Shown: positions 5,022-5,853 of the stretch, piece after piece | Layout of the letters: every line of letters begins with the position of its first letter | Position numbering within the stretch: the stretch's first letter is position 1 | From: Acidobacteriota bacterium | GTDB lineage: Bacteria; Acidobacteriota; Blastocatellia; Pyrinomonadales; Pyrinomonadaceae | Direction: 5' to 3' | Assembly: GCA_003222835.1 (NCBI GenBank) | Contig: QHXE01000318.1 | Location: 6,073-11,925 of the forward strand | Length of the DNA: 5,853 nt | Notes under the pieces: model-generated | Told to the model about the DNA's origin: nothing | The model's database searches: none | What the model saw: the letters and a program-made list of their open reading frames with translations, nothing else | Position numbers and translations under genes: made by a program

Positions 5022-5076
5022 GTCTCTTTCCTAGCTGATTGAGGCGTGATGTTCGGACGGTTTGCGATTCGTCCTC

Positions 5077-5337
5077 TTACTTTTCGACTAGAAGCAATTT
5101 GCACCTTTCGAGAAATGGACTGCCGACAAAGTCCCGTATCACGCCTGAAAACTCTATGACCTGGTTTTCCTTCAAACTAAGGAATTGTCGTGCTGTCAAG
5201 GAAATAAGGCGGACTTAAGTAAAGCGTTGGCTGGCCTGACGTGTTTTAGAGCAAGGCGTCCATAGACAGCAACGTCGTGTTGAAGCAATGAGAACTCTAT
5301 TCTCTATCTCTGTAGGAAGAGGTTTGCGACTTGGCAT
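5077..5337 (-). pseudogene. Decayed gene with HNH-protein-like N-terminus (internally deleted)
   Basis: The stretch between higA and the amidase gene has no intact gene, but one - strand frame looks like coding remains. From an ATG at 5337 it reads MPSRKPLPTEIENRVLIAST and then RRCCLW, like the start of small HNH-type proteins, in which a V-L-I-x-x-x-R-R-C-C-x-C segment leads into the zinc/HNH core. The core is absent: the frame turns to low-quality sequence and stops at TAA 5217-5215. Beyond that stop, the same frame is open for 45 codons. It contains LTARQFLSLKENQVIEFSG and VIRDFVGSPFLERCKLLL, and it ends VEK, TAA at 5079-5077. That C-terminal piece looks like a real beta-rich domain, but I cannot name it. 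It may be the end of the same gene or of a different one. No ribosome site is evident. HNH identity is from memory of the pattern and is uncertain. Confidence 0.4.
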
Positions 5338-5361
5338 AGATCGAATTTAATTCAACGGAGA

Positions 5362-5853
5362 CTAAGCCCAATCAACTTTCGGATGCATCGCGTGCCACTT
5401 CGTGGCTTGTTGGAACGCCAACGCGACGCGCAGCGGCGATGCTTCATCGTACAAGCCGCCGGTGAACATGATCGCTCGTGGCAGGCTTGGCGTGCCCGTG
5501 AAACCGCAGGGAACGCAGACCGCTGGGTGTCCGGTTAGGTTGGTAATGATCAGGCTCGCACTGCCGGGCGCCGGCGAGACGAAAACGTCCCATTGCGACA
5601 TCAGCTTATCCATCTCGCGCATCAGCAGCACGCGCGCGCGTTGCGCTCTCAGATACTCAACCGCGGGAATGAAGCGTGAAGTACGAAATGAGTTTGGCCA
5701 ATCGCTCGCGTCCTGCCCGGAAAGCTGATTCACTCGCCCGTCGCGGGTGATGTCATCGAACGCGGTCGCTGCTTCCGCCGTCAGAATATAGCGAATGTTC
5801 TGAGTCGGAAACTTTGGCAGTTCGATCGGCATCAACTTCACGCCGGCTTTTTC
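5362..5853 (-). CDS. Amidase-signature family enzyme, C-terminal part (runs off the window)
   Basis: The frame is open from the right edge (5853) to TAG at 5364-5362, about 163 codons. It reads EKAGVKLMPIELPKFP, then RYILTAEAATAFDDITRDGR, WPNSFRTSRFIPAVEYLRA, MDKLMSQWDVFVSP, TNLTGHPAVCVPCGF, and a closing FQQATKWHAMHPK. These are the C-terminal half motifs of amidase-signature hydrolases (GatA/FAAH superfamily), which cleave amide bonds; NLTGHPAV...P-x-G-F is especially typical. The Ser-cis-Ser-Lys triad and Gly/Ser-rich signature lie upstream, outside the window, so activity and substrate cannot be judged. The GTG at 5841 is not the start, since the family sequence continues before it. The C-terminal end looks complete. 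About 24 nt separate its stop from the decayed gene downstream on the same strand. Confidence 0.88.
   Translation of the reverse strand, partial: EKAGVKLMPIELPKFPTQNIRYILTAEAATAFDDITRDGRVNQLSGQDASDWPNSFRTSRFIPAVEYLRAQRARVLLMREMDKLMSQWDVFVSPAPGSASLIITNLTGHPAVCVPCGFTGTPSLPRAIMFTGGLYDEASPLRVALAFQQATKWHAMHPKVDWA

Noticed and set aside
4877..5104. - strand open frame of 75 codons over higA
   Set aside because: It lies opposite recognisable HigA C-terminal coding sequence and shows no family features.
5402..5728. + strand frame opposite the amidase
   Set aside because: It is a shadow of a well-conserved amidase C-terminal domain.

Overview
The window looks like a chromosomal piece from a free-living Gram-negative bacterium. 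The best guess is Acidobacteriota, near Blastocatellia/Pyrinomonadales. That guess rests on general resemblance: signal-peptide TPR and small beta-barrel proteins, mid-range GC by eye, and a GTAG-containing palindromic repeat that encodes a PPAVAGS tail at a gene end. The taxonomic call is inference; the outer-membrane beta-barrel supports a diderm more directly.

Layout, left to right. (1) Positions 1-96 are the 3' end of a + strand gene with a Cys-rich, metallothionein-like tail. (2) Positions 104-190 are a long imperfect inverted repeat lying between convergent genes. (3) Positions 204-977 (-) encode an exported six-TPR protein, divergent from an outer-membrane beta-barrel protein at 1151-1780 (+). 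(4) Positions 1791-1873 are a REP/BIME-like palindromic element. Its right arm runs into the next gene and supplies that gene's last codons and stop. (5) Positions 1849-3766 (-) form a tight four-gene operon. In order of transcription it holds a VIT1/CCC1-type Fe/Mn transporter, a very basic 82-aa protein, a 77-aa acidic/mixed small protein and a DUF72 (YecE-like) protein. The gene junctions are an ATGA overlap and then two 4-nt gaps. (6) Positions 3927-4382 (-) encode an exported DUF4440/SnoaL-like (NTF2-fold) protein. (7) Positions 4433-5337 are a small gene graveyard. It holds a higBA toxin-antitoxin locus with a promoter-like region containing an 11-bp direct repeat, a higB broken by one extra base and a higA broken by an internal deletion, followed on the - strand by a decayed gene whose N-terminus resembles HNH-type proteins. 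(8) Positions 5362-5853 (-) are the C-terminal part of an amidase-signature enzyme whose start lies beyond the window.

How the parts relate. The only clear functional unit is the transporter operon. All nine metal-site residues I recall from the plant VIT1 structure are present at one constant offset, so divalent-metal (Fe2+/Mn2+) efflux is a strong inference. The two small proteins and DUF72 are co-translated with it, but their roles are unknown. The higBA locus is strikingly readable: removing one base restores a 92-aa HigB with all expected active-site residues, and the antitoxin retains both ends but has lost its recognition helix. I did not find a convincing new defence or mobile system. 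The most interesting items are the repeat-driven remodelling of the DUF72 C-terminus, the doubly broken toxin-antitoxin pair and the conserved transporter/small-protein operon.
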